In this document: positions 1-11,211 of the stretch, in pieces | Layout of the letters: the number at the start of each line of letters is the position of its first letter | How positions within the stretch are numbered: the stretch's first letter is position 1 | NCBI GenBank assembly: GCA_037447655.1 | Contig: JBBHKE010002926.1 | Location: 137,914 to 201,913, forward strand | From: Zygnema cylindricum | Taxonomy: Eukaryota > Streptophyta > Zygnematophyceae > Zygnematales > Zygnemataceae | Direction of reading: 5' to 3' | DNA length: 64,000 nucleotides | The notes under the pieces: generated by a model | Databases searched by the model: none | Seen by the model: only the letters and a program-made list of their open reading frames with translations | Told to the model about the DNA's origin: nothing | Program-made: the position numbers and the translations under genes

Positions 1-302
1 TGCTAGGACATGGAGCATTACGTTTGTTTTTTGACACTAAAAATAAAAGAAGTTTAGTATTAATAAATAGTCATTCAAATAGCCCATATAAAATTACGAT
101 TATATTAGAAAATCTAAAACAAAGAAAAATCCACCTTCAAGTAAAGGTGATATATGGCGATAACCATAAAATATACCCGATAAACTTACTGATAAATAAT
201 TATGATTTGAAGAAAATAAAAATCACAGTTTTTTGTTTGCATTACGAGGTACAGGATCGTGAAATAGGAAACAAACAAAATCAACAAGGAAAGAAAAAAT
301 AA

Positions 303-395
303 CGACAGAAAGAGAGAAGGAGAGGGAGAGGGAGAAGGGGAGGGAGAAGGGGAGGGGGAGGGGAAAAGGAGAGGGGGAGGGGGAGAGGGAGATTG
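303..395. repeat. GA-rich low-complexity tract
   Basis: Purine-only stretch of GAGAGG and GGGGAG units. The first 300 bases before it are AT-rich and hold no recognisable gene. Long open frames across the tract are artefacts of its composition. Confidence 0.8.
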
Positions 396-499
396 AATCT
401 CCAAAACTTTTCGAAAGAGGATGTGTTACGATTTACAAAAAGTGTTTGGACAGTGACTATGAACCAGATGACCATTAGTGAAACAAAACAAAAGAATAA

Positions 500-700
500 A
501 TCATCCACTCCCCCCTCCCTCCCTCTCGCTCTTTCCCTCTCTCTCTTCATCTAACTCTCCTCCCCTCTCTCTCTGTCTCCCTCTCCCTCTCCCTTTCCCC
601 CGTCCTCTCTGGGAGAGAGGGGGGAAGAGGGAGGAAGACTGGGGTAGAGGGGCGGAGAGGGGGGAAGAGTGAGGTAGAAGGCTGGAGAGTGGGACAGTGC
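500..700. repeat. CT-rich tract followed by GA-rich tract
   Basis: A pyrimidine tract (about 505-602) is followed at once by a purine tract (about 610-695), so the two can fold into an imperfect hairpin. No gene is seen here. The stretch 700-1300 is AT-rich and I recognise nothing in it. Confidence 0.7.
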
Positions 701-1429
701 AGTGACAACTAACCAGACGACAGTCATTGAAACAAAGAAAGAAAAAAAAACATCATTTTTTTCTAAGTGTTTGTTGGGTTGTGTGGTTTGCAGACAAATA
801 GACGGTTTAAGTATCACCGACTATTGGACTCTGAGAACGGTGAAGTGATTTGGAACAAACAAGAAGTAAATCCTTAAAATATCGAGGTATTGGAATAATA
901 TTACAAACTAACATCTTTCTTGGCAATGTGACGGTTGTCGAGGTCGATTGTGGTTTACAAGAAAATTATTTGTTTATTTATTCGTTATTGAGGTAATTTG
1001 ATGTAGAAAACTTTCCTAATATTTTCATGTAATGATGATTATCAAACCTTTCGATGGACAATCTCAATGAGTAAGCGTCTCATAAGCGAAATATGACCAA
1101 TGTATAAGTATAAATATGACATGTAAATTGTCATGGATGCTTATTCAAGTATTCTCAATGTTTATTTTATTCTCAATGTTTCTCCTGATATTATTTTCAA
1201 GCAAAATATGGATCGTGAATACTTGTTTACCTTTAGTGTTAAACTTTTATTTCTTGTTTAGATTTTCCAATCAATCATGTGGAGGAAACACATGGCAAAG
1301 TTTTTTTTTTTCGTGTATCCCTCTTTTCCCCCCACCACTCCCTTTCCATCACTCCATCCGTTTCATCCTCTATTACATATGGTTTAACCTTCTTTCCACC
1401 TTATCCTTTTCATTTGACCGACTAAGTTA

Positions 1430-2630
1430 GGCAACACATTTGTGCCCCTCTTCCCTCTACCACCTCCTCCACTCAATCCTCACAAATATTGTTCTACACG
1501 TTTACAAAGACCTAGGTGTCGCAATTCTTTTGTGATTGGAGCCAGTTACACCACCTATACAAAGGGTTGTTGTCATTTCATAGCCTTTGGTAGTCCTTGG
1601 AGTACCTTTCCTTTACGGTCTCCAACTGCACTTCCCTTTGGCACCTACGGATGAGGATTGGGGTTTTGTTCGTGATCTTGATGTCTTGGGGGCTTATGAC
1701 TTGGGATGCTCCCACCCTAGACTAACTATGTGTATTTTTGTATCTGTCTAATCGTTCGAACTTTGGTACAAGTAGTGCTTTGCCTCCCTTTATCTCGCAT
1801 TTCATCAAATCCGATGATTATCACTCCTTGTCACCTCCTGTTCTCCCTAGATTCTTGTATAACCAGCTTGTGAAGGAGCTAGTGGGGCCCGTGCATTTAT
1901 GGCTTGTTATAGGCGCTTTTATTGAGGTGATTGGGCGACCTTCCATTTAGAACATGATGATAGTGTTTGTTGTCCTTATTTTACACCCAGTTGTCCACCT
2001 TAGTCTTCGGATATCCCTTGCACTTGTCAGTGTGAAGGTTATCTGGGTCTAGTTGGTGAGCTCCCTCGGGCGATTAGGGTCCTCCAACCATTCATCTATG
2101 CTCATTCGTCTACCGTTAAGGTCTTCCAAGCCCCTATCCTCCATCTCCCACCTTTCGTCACCTTTGAGCCTCCGGAGTGCCTTATTCTTCATCGTGACGC
2201 TGTCATTTGAGCGCTTGCCGTCCCTCCCTATCTTTTTGAAGGGGGCCCATTTGGTACTTCTTTGTGAGATATTTCGTCATTTCTTTCTCACCCTGCTAAG
2301 GCTTTCATATATTTCTCAGACTTTTGTTCCTTTATTGCCAGTGGAAATATTCATCCTATGATATGTGATCTCCTCACGACATCTCGTCTTGACTTCAACT
2401 TCCGTTTCATAATTACTTTTCCCCTCATCAGTTTGGGATGGCCATTTTGGAAATTTTGAGACCGTGGTTTACGGTATTCGGCTTTATTGGATCCCTTTCA
2501 TTTCTTTCGCTTTCCTTTTCCTTTTTGCCTGCTTCCCTCCACATGTAGGTTACTTTTGGCATTGTCACCCCTTTTTTGTTCCCATGGACTTAAATGGTTT
2601 ACCATCGCGCTTTTTTTAATAAAGTCTTGT
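1430..2630 (+). mobile_element. Decayed LINE-type retrotransposon, reverse transcriptase part
   Basis: No frame stays open, but translated pieces in shifting frames resemble the region upstream of a non-LTR reverse transcriptase (for example LPPFVTFEPPE near 2145 and AFIYFSDFCSFIASG near 2300). The piece ends at 2545-2630 with a 3' tail (TGGTTTACCATCGCGC followed by AATAAA) that closely matches the tail of the better LINE copy at 36.9 kb. Assignment rests on this shared tail and on the peptide pieces. Many stops and frameshifts show it is dead. Confidence 0.55.
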
Positions 2631-2639
2631 TCATTGTCC

Positions 2640-3620
2640 TAATTGGTTGGTCCTCCTTGATGTTTCAAACGCCCTTAGTATAGTGGTTCAAAGCTTATAC
2701 GTGCCCTCACCTCAATTGTAGAAAATTTCCCTTTTGTGAGAGCCTTTTCTCCTTTGACGAGCAGACTCTCTCTCTCAGTTGATAGTAGATTGGTTCCTCT
2801 TTTCTTTGCTAGATCCAGCCAAGTTTTTGAGCTTTGAGATAAGACAGGTTTTTGAGCTTTGAGATAAGACAAGTTTTTGAGCTTTGCTTTCGTTTTCCCT
2901 TCTGCCAGCTCTCTCGTTTGCTCGTGCGACCAAGTCCGAATGGGGTCCGTTTGGTTCGTTTCTCCCTTGGGGAAGAGTTGATTGAGGCACACGACAATAT
3001 TTGTTTCACGACTGCGACTATTCCTTTCTAGGGGGGTTATCTTTTCAACGGGGCCCCCTCCGTCATCCACCTTATACGTCTCTCTTGTTTGCTCGTGCAA
3101 CGCGCCTTTCAACCTAATGGCATCCGCTTTCTTTAATGCTCTTTATTCATTCTTATGGGGGAAGTTGATTCAAGCACATGACACTATTGTGAGTATTGCT
3201 TATGTGGAGGGGTCCGGAGAAAGGTTTTACATAACATTCCTTCGCGACAAATTGGTAGGTATTATTTTTTTTGTTGATGGTGGCCATTTCATTTTTGGAC
3301 GTTGTATTGACAAAATTTTCCTCGGTTACGATCGTTGGTCAGGCGGCTTAACATGTTGGAGTGCGCGAGATTATGCAGGTTAAGATGGATTTTATGGATG
3401 ACTTTGTCCCGATGGCAGTTGATATCTTTGGTTGTTTGGGAGTTTTTTTGGACAAGTTCCTCCATACTTGTGGTCTACGTTCTTTCGAGGGGAGGAGAAT
3501 GGGAGTCTTCCCGCTTTTGTCTTTTGCTTCTTTACATCGCCATCGTTTTTTTCTCGCTTAATAGCTAGTGGGCACGTTTCTATTCTCCTGTCTATTTCGC
3601 TTTCAACCTACCATTAGTGT
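2640..3620 (+). mobile_element. Second decayed LINE fragment, same family
   Basis: It starts with LVLLDVSNA, a reverse-transcriptase-like block. Later pieces align with the LINE protein at 37-38 kb: LIQAHDT near 3165, IFG near 3295, and MDDFVPMAVDIFGCLG near 3390 (MDDFIPMAVEIFGCLG in the better copy). The LIQAHDT block appears twice (about 2970 and 3165), suggesting an internal duplication or two fragments joined. Frames are broken throughout. Confidence 0.6.
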
Positions 3621-4896
3621 ATTATAGACATATTTCAGTGTTCTCTCAATATGCTCCACCAAGTCTTGGGGGATTTTATGGGTTACTCTTACTAATTTTT
3701 TAGCCACATTGAAGTTTAGTCAAGAAATTTTTCGTTTGGGTATGCTATTTTGTTGTTTATTTCGTGCTTATTGTTTCTTTTAAAGTCGGCCTCACCCTTG
3801 ATTGTGTGTTAGTTTCTTTTTCCCATTTAGTTTGTGTTTCTATTTTGTTTGCTTCAACCTACATTCGGTTTTATAATTTCGTTTTTGCCTCTGTTTTTGT
3901 TTACATGAACTTAAGAGGTACTTTCTTATTGAAGTGTTTTTGATTTAAGATTTGTTTCTGATTTCCCTCCTGTAGTTCATATGTTCACTTTAACGGGCTA
4001 ATTTGAACACCAATATCGGTAGCCACATTAGGATTGAATGCCCAGGACTATATTTTCAGAGGGAAATGAAGGCACTGACGGAAAGCCAAAAAAATAAAAA
4101 ATCCCTTCTGCTCCATTTGTCTATTGCAGTGTCCTTGACTTTGGAGCAAAACGATGGAATAGAAAAACAACGGAGTATGTCATTATTTTTCTGAATTCAA
4201 AAAACTGTTGGCTTTCAAAATGAAACAATAAAATTTCAGCCAATGAATAAGAGGTTCTTCGACCAATATTGAAGGTAAATTTCCTACGCTTTAGCAGTAA
4301 ATAAGGTTAGTTTTTGTTTTCCAGACAAAAAAATGCAAAGAAACGTACATCGAATTGCATTTCTTCGTAATTAAGCTGACAATTTTGTAAATAGCCAATA
4401 TTAACATTGGCATTCTGCATTTCAAGCACATCTAACAATTGTTGGCGTTAACTTACAGTTAACAAAAGTACGATACCCATAAGCAAAACACATTAGTTTT
4501 AGAGCAATCCCTTGCATGACATGAACATAGTTAAAAGAATAAGCCATATGCAATCGTCACAGAAAATTGACTTAAATTTGACAGTAGTTTGGAAGAAGCG
4601 CCAAAATTCAAAATTGGATATGTAGTTTTTGAAAGGTTTTTACATATTATTACAATAAGGAAAAAACCAAACAAAACGATTTACAATATCCTTCAACAAG
4701 CAAACCCTGCAGCAAAAAATTACTCTTACAGCATTCTTGACCAGATTGTACACTTGAATTGCTAAAACAGCTTCATTGAAGCAGCTGCTGCTACATATCT
4801 ACAATGCAAATAGCTGCTAAGGACCTGTCAACATGACCATTGCCTATATTTACAGCAACTTCGCATGCTGACTGGCAAAACAACAGGTTCCTATGA
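3621..4896. other. Intergenic, no gene recognised
   Basis: AT-rich DNA downstream of TSPO and downstream of the LINE remnants. A 63-codon frame at 4003-4194 has no recognisable motif. I see no RNA gene or clear repeat. The part next to 4896 is probably the 3' UTR of TSPO. Confidence 0.5.
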
Positions 4897-6041
4897 TCAA
4901 GAAGCATAAGCTCTTGTCCCGGCAATTGTTCCTGGAGGAGAGCGATCATTTCTTCGGTTAACTCGCCAAAGGGTGAAATTCAGAGCGGTAGCAAAAACCA
5001 CCCATCCAAAATATGGCCAGAGGAGCTGCGCCGCGAATTCGTCCACCGGATGGAACGCTTGAATTGTAGAATACACAGCAAAACATAAACCGACTGAAAG
5101 CACAAAAGAGCAAATGACATGGAATCAGAATAAAGTTAAAATAGACTTTGAGAAAAAGAAGATTTAGTGCAGCCTGGCCAACATCTGAAAAGGCGTGGCA
5201 GATAAACACCATCATAAGCATGGCATTATGTTGTCAGTTTCACAGTCACTCTTTGTCTTCAACATGTACTTATAAGATGATTATCACATCCTCGTAGACA
5301 ATTCTTCTAAATTCTGAGAAATGTAATGGAACCAATCACTGAATGTTTTCAAATTTAGTGACTTGAAAAGTTCTCGTCCTTACCGATGTCAATTAAAGAC
5401 CAGAACAAACTCTTTGCGCCGAAGCAGAGGATTGGCCACAACAGGTTGAGAATTAGTTGAAAAGCATAGACTGTCAACGGTCCAGATTGTTGATCGAGCC
5501 CTCCTTGCCTCCAAACCAACCATGCTGAGTATCCCATTGCAGCATATAAGACTGACCAGACTCCACCAAAAAGCGCATCTGGAGGGTTCCAAGAAGGCTT
5601 CTTCAAGGATCGGTACCAATCAGAAGAAGGCTTGTTGAAAGAACTGATAAAGGTTCCAGCAAGAAGAGGCAGTCCAATAGCAACAAGAATGGACACAGCT
5701 CCAGCAGTTGCTGGCGATACAGTCGCAGGTGGCGGAGATTGAGTACTTGCAGTAGAGCTTGAAGTAGAGCCTCCATTGGAGGATACGGTTCCAGGAGGAG
5801 AAGCATTTCCTACATACTTGCTTACAATTCCTGTGAACCGGCGCTTTGCTGATAAATCTGAAATGCCTGACGATAATGCTAACGGTGTTGCAATAAATGA
5901 GCTCCTCAATACTGGTTGCATTCGAGAATGGACTGCTGAAACGGAGGATGCTTTACTGCGAGCATTTGGACCAGTCAATTTTTGTAAGGGAAGAATAGCA
6001 GAACTTGTGGCAGAGGTAGAAACAGCCATGAAGCTTGCCAT
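4897..6041 (-). CDS. TSPO: TspO/MBR family translocator protein with N-terminal extension
   Basis: Two exons give 284 residues: 6041-5384 and 5093-4897, joined by a GT-AG intron (donor ATCG|GTAAGG, acceptor CTTTCAG). The TspO core starts near residue 110: a first membrane segment (about 113-134), then WYRSLKKPSWNPP, FGGVWSVLYAAMGYSAWLVW, LNLLWPILCFG, and in exon 2 LLWPYFGWVVFATALNFTLW. These are the Trp/Pro-rich signatures of the family, five-helix membrane proteins that bind tetrapyrroles and sterols. The first 110 residues are rich in Ser, Thr and Ala with few acidic residues and look like an organelle targeting peptide; plant TSPOs without such a leader are known from the secretory pathway. 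Start chosen: the first ATG of the frame, followed by MASFMAVSTS. It is divergent from the HSP70 gene across a 3.3 kb spacer. Confidence 0.93.
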
Positions 6042-6625
6042 CGAGAATCACCAGAGAAGTAAAAAAGCAGTACAGTTCTTATGACGGACAAGAAAGCAAG
6101 CTTTGAATATTGTAATCTGACAAGCAAATTGCAAATTCTACAAAGCCAGTTTTATCTTTCCTTCTCAAAAACAAATGTGACTGTGTGTAACATGTAACCT
6201 GCGCTCTACTTCTTTCTGCAAAAGTTACTGCAGTAAAAACTGGCAGCTGTGCAGATGATCCTATAATCTGCTCTCCCTTGGAAATTCTCGACACTTAAAA
6301 AACTGCGAGCTCCTAGAGGCTGTCGACAATTGTGGAATTGAGATAAACTAATAAAAGGGTGGCTTGCTACGGAACAGATGGCTATGCATGGAACTCGATA
6401 AAAAAAACCAGCTCGCGAAAGCTGCCACGTGTAAGGTCTTGCCAAGCGTGGCAGAATAACTTGCAATGCTGACATGGACGTGATGACGTGGAAAATAGCG
6501 AGGGTTCTGTGGCAGGTGCAAACGTGTCAAAGCTTGCATTGCGGACACGTGGTAATTTAAGAGATACAATGTGTAACTGTTCACACTGGCTCGAAACTCG
6601 AAAGCAAGGTTTAGAAGGTTACAAC

Positions 6626-6931
6626 GCATGGTTCAAAAGTAGGCGCTTTTATGGTAGGCCTTTGGTCGGCGCCTTTATCGTAAGTTGTGTTATGGGCTTT
6701 TCATGCGATCTTCTTAGATCGCTACCTTGATCAGAGACCGTCCGATCGTCCAAATCTGACGGTGTAAACAAATATTTTTGGTCCGAATGTTTTAATTGGT
6801 CCAATTTTTGGTCCGAATGTTTTAATTGGTCCGAATAGGTCCAAATACAATATGGGTCTTAAGGTCATATTGTATGTTTTGCGTACAATAGGCATATTGT
6901 ATGGGCCTACTTTCACCTACTTTTGAACTAT
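6626..6931. mobile_element. Mutator-like MITE with 9-bp target duplication
   Basis: A 306-bp insertion with inverted ends (left GTTCAAAAGTAGGCGC, right complement AGTTCAAAAGTAGGTG) flanked by the direct repeat GGTTACAAC at 6617-6625 and 6932-6940. The second copy of the segment has one GGTTATAAC (11806-11814) and no insertion, so it shows the empty site. Nine-base target duplications are typical of Mutator-like elements. The interior holds two copies of TTTTGGTCCGAATG and no coding frame. Confidence 0.85.
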
Positions 6932-7553
6932 GGTTACAACTTTTTACAGTACCGTATACTGTACTTTATTGTACTGCAACCTGTTAACGTATCGCACTGC
7001 TGTGCCAAGAAAGGTTCACGTCTCCTCTCATCATTGTGGCTCACACTAATTATGATCATCGAAGAGTGAAGTACTAAATTTCCACCGTTCAGGACTTGAC
7101 ATTTCATGAAACAGACGAGCCAAACTGAGGGATTTTAAACCAAACAAACTCTGGTCAACTAACCTAGAATTTCTACTTAACCTAACCCACGTTTGACCTA
7201 ATGACCTAGTGTAGCTTTGACCGGAGCATATCCATTAGAAAATAGTAAATACTAAAAAGGCAAAAATGCTTACCGTCGGATTTTCTGGCATGAGGAGGTT
7301 AACAACACACTTTTATACATTCCAGATGACATTAGGTTTTAGCAATTTTCTATGATAATTTTGAATCGGGCATCGGAATCTTGTTTTCTGTTATTGTTCT
7401 TTCCAACATGTCATGGTGTTTGCTCCGTGGTTGTGCGTTGGCGATTGATTTGCCATGTGAGACAAGGGAGAAAGACATTTACTCCACATTTACTCCACAT
7501 TTACTCCAAAAACATAAGATTAACAATAAAGACATATGACGAATTACATACAT

Positions 7554-7627
7554 TGCTCTCTTTGAAAGTTGTACTTAAGTCCTCGCGCTTACTAAACTAG
7601 TGCTCTAACCAATTGAGCTAGGTGAGC
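7554..7627 (-). pseudogene. Decayed tRNA-Thr copy
   Basis: This is aligned with the tRNA at 7983-8056 and lies 429 bp from it, as part of an internal tandem duplication. The loop TTAGTAA survives, but the anticodon stem (CTAGT against GCGCG) no longer pairs well, and the T arm and acceptor stem carry changes. Probably not functional. Confidence 0.7.
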
Positions 7628-7982
7628 TTCTTGCCTCGAAAAAGATGTGTTACAATATATAACTTTACATTTTAATGAATATTTTACCCACTAATAATTA
7701 GGCATCGGAATCTTGCTATTTTTTTGTTTTGTTTTTCTCGGATGTTTCTGCGTTTGCAGCATAGTTGTAAAGTTGACGACTGCGTTTACAATTTGAAGAC
7801 ACACGTGTGCCAGATATGATAGCCATGCGCGTAGAAGTGACACGGTTGATTCGCCAACGTGAGAAAGGAAAGAAAAGACATTTTCCAGGAGTGGAGCTAA
7901 CCTAAAAGTAAAGCGGTGAAAATTTGTGTAATGATACATTTGACGAAAAATAGTCTACACTCTCTTCCAAAATATGATTCAA

Positions 7983-8056
7983 TGCTCTCTTTGAGAGTTG
8001 AACTCAAGACCTCCCGCTTACTAAACGGGTGCTCTAACCAACTGAGCTAAGAGATC
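7983..8056 (-). tRNA. tRNA-Thr (AGU)
   Basis: The minus strand reads as a cloverleaf of 74 bases without intron: D arm around AGCTCAGTTGGTTAGAGC, anticodon stem CCCGT/GCGGG with loop TTAGTAA (anticodon AGT), T arm around GAGTTCAACTC, discriminator A. One acceptor pair is lost (second position A against G), while the copy at 12441 pairs fully, so this one may be weakened. Confidence 0.85.
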
Positions 8057-9308
8057 TGTAATATGTGCTAAAATATATTTTATTTATTAATTTTTATTTT
8101 AATAAAGTAGAATATAATTAATAACTAGTATATAAATCTCATTAGTGTTCACGCTTCATAGAGTGGATCTACTATTGGACTTTGGGTTGGACTTTCAAAT
8201 CGAGGTAGTGTACCTATGATTTAGCATGCAAAACGACGACAAAACTTAAAAGGCAGGTAGCTCCTTTTGCTACAGACTACCGCAGTCTGTAGTTTATGGC
8301 TCGTCACATTCTGCATCTCGTGCTCCTTTCACGCGCAGTAAATCACCAACTCTTTTGCGCGCCTTTAATTTGTTTTTTTCAAGAATAGAACAAAGGTACA
8401 GGGATGTTGCCACATAATGTGATGTTTTGCCTTTTTTTTTCTTTTGTTTCCACGGGCGTGGTTTTCCACATGGAGACCGTTAGTTCAATGCACAACTGAC
8501 GTCACATAGGTCATGGATAACCATTTGCTTTCCGAGCGTGTACAATTGCTTACCTTCCTAATGACTGTTTCCCGTATCGATTCCGAAGTTTCAGGCGTCG
8601 ACGACTCGATGCCGAACATAACATAACATAACATAACATACGGTACGTCGTGCTTGCAACTCCGTACCGCACCATGCAGGACACACGACACGCTTGCAAC
8701 TTTAAAATTTTAGCTCTCTCGTTGCAAACATCATCTGATGCACAAGAATACTACCGGCATTTTTAAGTAATCTTCCATACCTCTTTCTTTTTTCTCTTCT
8801 TTTCTCTTTTGTCACTTTCTCTCAAGTCAATTTTTATTATGAGAATCGGTTAACAAGCCAAAGCTTTAAAATTTTAAAGGTTGACTAGTCAAATTTGCTC
8901 TTGAGTGTCTGTAAATAAAGCATTAATATTGCAACATCAGTTGATGATGCACGACGTACTATTGTTTTGTTGCGGTTAACCCTTTTAAAATCGTTTTATT
9001 GAATTTTTTCGCTGGGACCCTTGCTACAATATGATCAGTAACTAATGAAATTGGAGCATTCAGCAGAAATCAAAAGATTGATTGACAAAATAAGAAAGAG
9101 ATATCTAAGCATTCAGCCTACCGTTCAATAGAAACAGTCGCCAGAAAAAGTACACCGCTGTCTAGGTTAACTACAACTTCTGCCTGAAACTTTTATATTA
9201 TCTTTTAAAATTGGAATTACTGCTTTTTTTTCTCAGTTTTAAATCAGAAGCGGCTAAAATAAATTTGCATTCGAACCACTCCAGGTATAGCCGTTGGTAA
9301 AAATTGCA

Positions 9309-11002
9309 ATGACTGATGTCAGGATGGAGCCAGCTGACCAGCAGGAGTACATTGTTGCAGCACCGCCCGAAACACGAGATTCAAAACAAATTGCTTTCGG
9401 TTTTGATTTAGGAACAGCTTATAGCTCCGCTGCTGTGTGGAAACAGGGAAACGTGGAGATAGTTAAAACAGATTCTCATAACCGGCTTCCGTCGTATGTA
9501 ACTTTTGGAGAAGAGGAGGAAGCGATGGGAGCTGGAGGCAGTGTGACGCGGGAGCAGTTGTGCTCCGGTGAAGTGTATTTCGGTGCAAAACGTCTGATTG
9601 GTCGAACAGATTTGGATCCTGTTGTCGAGAAAGGAAAGTTTATGTGGCCCTTTTTTGTGCATACAATCGGTTTAGGATTAAAACCTTCGATAGGCGTTAT
9701 GAGAAAGGGAGTTTGGCGCTTCGCATCACCTGAAGAGATTCTTGCTATAGTGCTTTTAGAGATGAAATCCTTTGCAGAAACTCAAACCGGAAGGATCTGT
9801 AGGAATGTTGTCCTTTCCATGCCGGCTTGTTTTAACAGATATCAACAAGCAAGGCTCCAAAGAGCATGTGGATTGGCTGGATTGAATGCTCTTCGGATTA
9901 TGCCGGAACCAAGCGCAGTAACTCTGATCTATGCTCAGCAGCAACAGCAGCAAGATGCAAATAGCGGAGGTAAAACACCAGATGTTTCAAAAATCGATAA
10001 TTGAAATGCTATGAAAATGGGCCAACGCTTACGGTACTCTCTCTTGCTTTCTGAGCTCATATTCTCTTTGTAAATGTTGCAATAAATCGTTTGTTCTCTC
10101 ATTTTCTTTTTGCAAATGTTGCAGAAGATTTTTGGTTTTCTGATATTCTCTATGCTATTGTTGCAGTAAATCTTGGCAGCGGCGCGGAAAAGCAAGTTCT
10201 GGTTTTCAATCTGGGAGCCGGCTACTGCGATATTGCAGTTGCTGCGACAGCTGGCGGCTTTTGTCAGGTCAAAGCCCTTGCAGGAGATGCAATCGGAGGG
10301 GAGGATGTTGTCGCAGGAATGATGCGCCACATTTTCGATGATATTGTGGTATGCTACTAGTGATCTTGGTGTGTTGTCGTGAAGATTAATAAATTTGGTG
10401 GAGATGAGCGCAAGAAAGAGCCTCTGTGTTAAGAACTAAAGGGAAGCAGAAGGGAAGTAATAGGCATTGGTGCATTTCTATGTTCAAAGAACATTGTAAA
10501 ATAGTAGCACCGTCCCTGTTTTATTTTGAAATGGTCTTTGAAACCGCGGCATGTGAGTGGTGATAAGTATATTGAAAGCTATAGTGATATTTGCTACATG
10601 TACCGTTCTTGAAATTAGATAAAATATATTTGTTGGAATGAAGTCTATTGGTGTGTCTTGTTTATCACCAGTTGACGCTTGTTATTTGCCAACGCCGGCA
10701 GTTCTAAATCACATATTTTGCAGTCAAATGTTTGTCCAAAAAAATGGCCATTGGCTTGATTAACGGTGATGACACAGAGCTCAGGAGAAGCGCCAATCAT
10801 AGAAGACCGTCGAAATATTGGAAACTTGCGAATGCAGTGTGTAGAAGCTATGCAAAAACTCTCCACCGAGATGGAGGCGACAGTGTGTGTAACTTTCAGC
10901 GAGGGTACATCAGAAACAAGCAAGACCAGACAAATTACTCGGGCTGATTTCGATCGTTGGAATCAACCTTTCTATGCACGCTGTTTGGAGCTCGTGAGCC
11001 AG
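9309..11002 (+). CDS. HSP70-8-like chaperone, exons 1-3 (5' part of the gene)
   Basis: Exons 9309-9969, 10167-10348 and probably 10778-11002 encode the ATPase domain of a divergent Hsp70. Visible motifs: GFDLGTAYSSAAVW (phosphate 1, about residue 31), NRLPSYVTFGE, GAKRLIGR, VLSMPACFNRYQQARL, GLNALRIMPEPSAVTLIY, then VFNLGAGYCDIAV (phosphate 2; canonical DLGGGT is changed) and AGDAIGGEDVV. Exon 3 gives GNLRMQCVEAMQKLS. The phase at 11002 fits exon 4 at 16121, and the joined model is 578 residues with phases in register, close to the length expected for plant HSP70-8/HSP70T-2 types. Oddity: the best-looking acceptor for exon 3 (TATTTTGCAG at 10723) leads into a stop after 11 codons, so either the weaker acceptor at 10777 is used or this copy carries a frameshift. 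ATG chosen as the first in frame before the conserved domain. Confidence 0.85.
10025..10166 (+). repeat. Threefold repeat of the exon 2 acceptor region
   Basis: Three related blocks end in TTGCAA (10082), TTGCAG (10124) and TTGCAG (10166, the real acceptor), each preceded by a pyrimidine-rich ATTCTC or TTTTCT run. The 3' splice site has been duplicated within the intron. Confidence 0.6.
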
Positions 11003-11148
11003 GTGAGATTGGTGGATTGATTGCCAGGTGGGATTAATTGCAATCGAGATTAATTGATTCCACAGGAGTTTGTGATGAAGTTTCTATATCATCTTCCAAT
11101 GTTTGGCTACTTGTGATTTTTGTTAGGATTTTGTACTGAGAACTCATT

Positions 11149-11211
11149 TAGCGACGAGACATTCTCGTAGCTAAAGTAGCGACGACCAGCGACGAAATAG
11201 TCTCGTCGCTA
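11149..11211. mobile_element. 63-bp palindromic miniature element
   Basis: Perfect 12-base inverted ends TAGCGACGAGAC and GTCTCGTCGCTA enclose a short interior that repeats GCGACGA. It lies in the HSP70 intron after exon 3. Short AGCGACGA palindromes of this kind occur in plant genomes as tiny MITEs; that link is from general knowledge. Confidence 0.6.

Larger units (their letters stand above)
6042..9308. promoter_or_regulatory. Shared upstream region between TSPO (-) and HSP70 (+)
   Basis: This 3.3 kb spacer separates two divergent genes, so both promoters must lie inside it. Apart from a TIR element and tRNA-Thr sequences I see no gene. ACGTGG-type G-box-like words (for example CCACGTGTAA near 6425 and ACACGTGG near 6544) lie close to the TSPO side and are kept in the second copy at 11.6-11.76 kb. 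No exact transcription start can be set from sequence alone. Confidence 0.45.
6046..10348 (+). repeat. Tandem segmental duplication, copy 1
   Basis: This segment runs from just upstream of the TSPO start codon through the HSP70 upstream region, tRNA-Thr sequences, exon 1 and exon 2. It recurs at 11244-14791 with only scattered substitutions and indels. Homology begins around CACCAGAGAAGTAAAAAA. Copy 1 is longer mainly because it carries a TIR element (6626-6931), an extra internal duplication of about 430 bp holding a decayed tRNA, and an AACAT microsatellite (about 8615-8640). Confidence 0.9.

Noticed and set aside
186-817. Several open frames in the first kilobase, both strands
   Set aside because: They run through GA/CT tracts and are Pro/Ser/Leu or Arg/Glu low-complexity products of base composition.
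2675-3112. 145-codon minus-strand frame
   Set aside because: It is antisense to the LINE remnant and repeats KAQKLVLSQSSKT because the DNA itself is repeated; no family resemblance.
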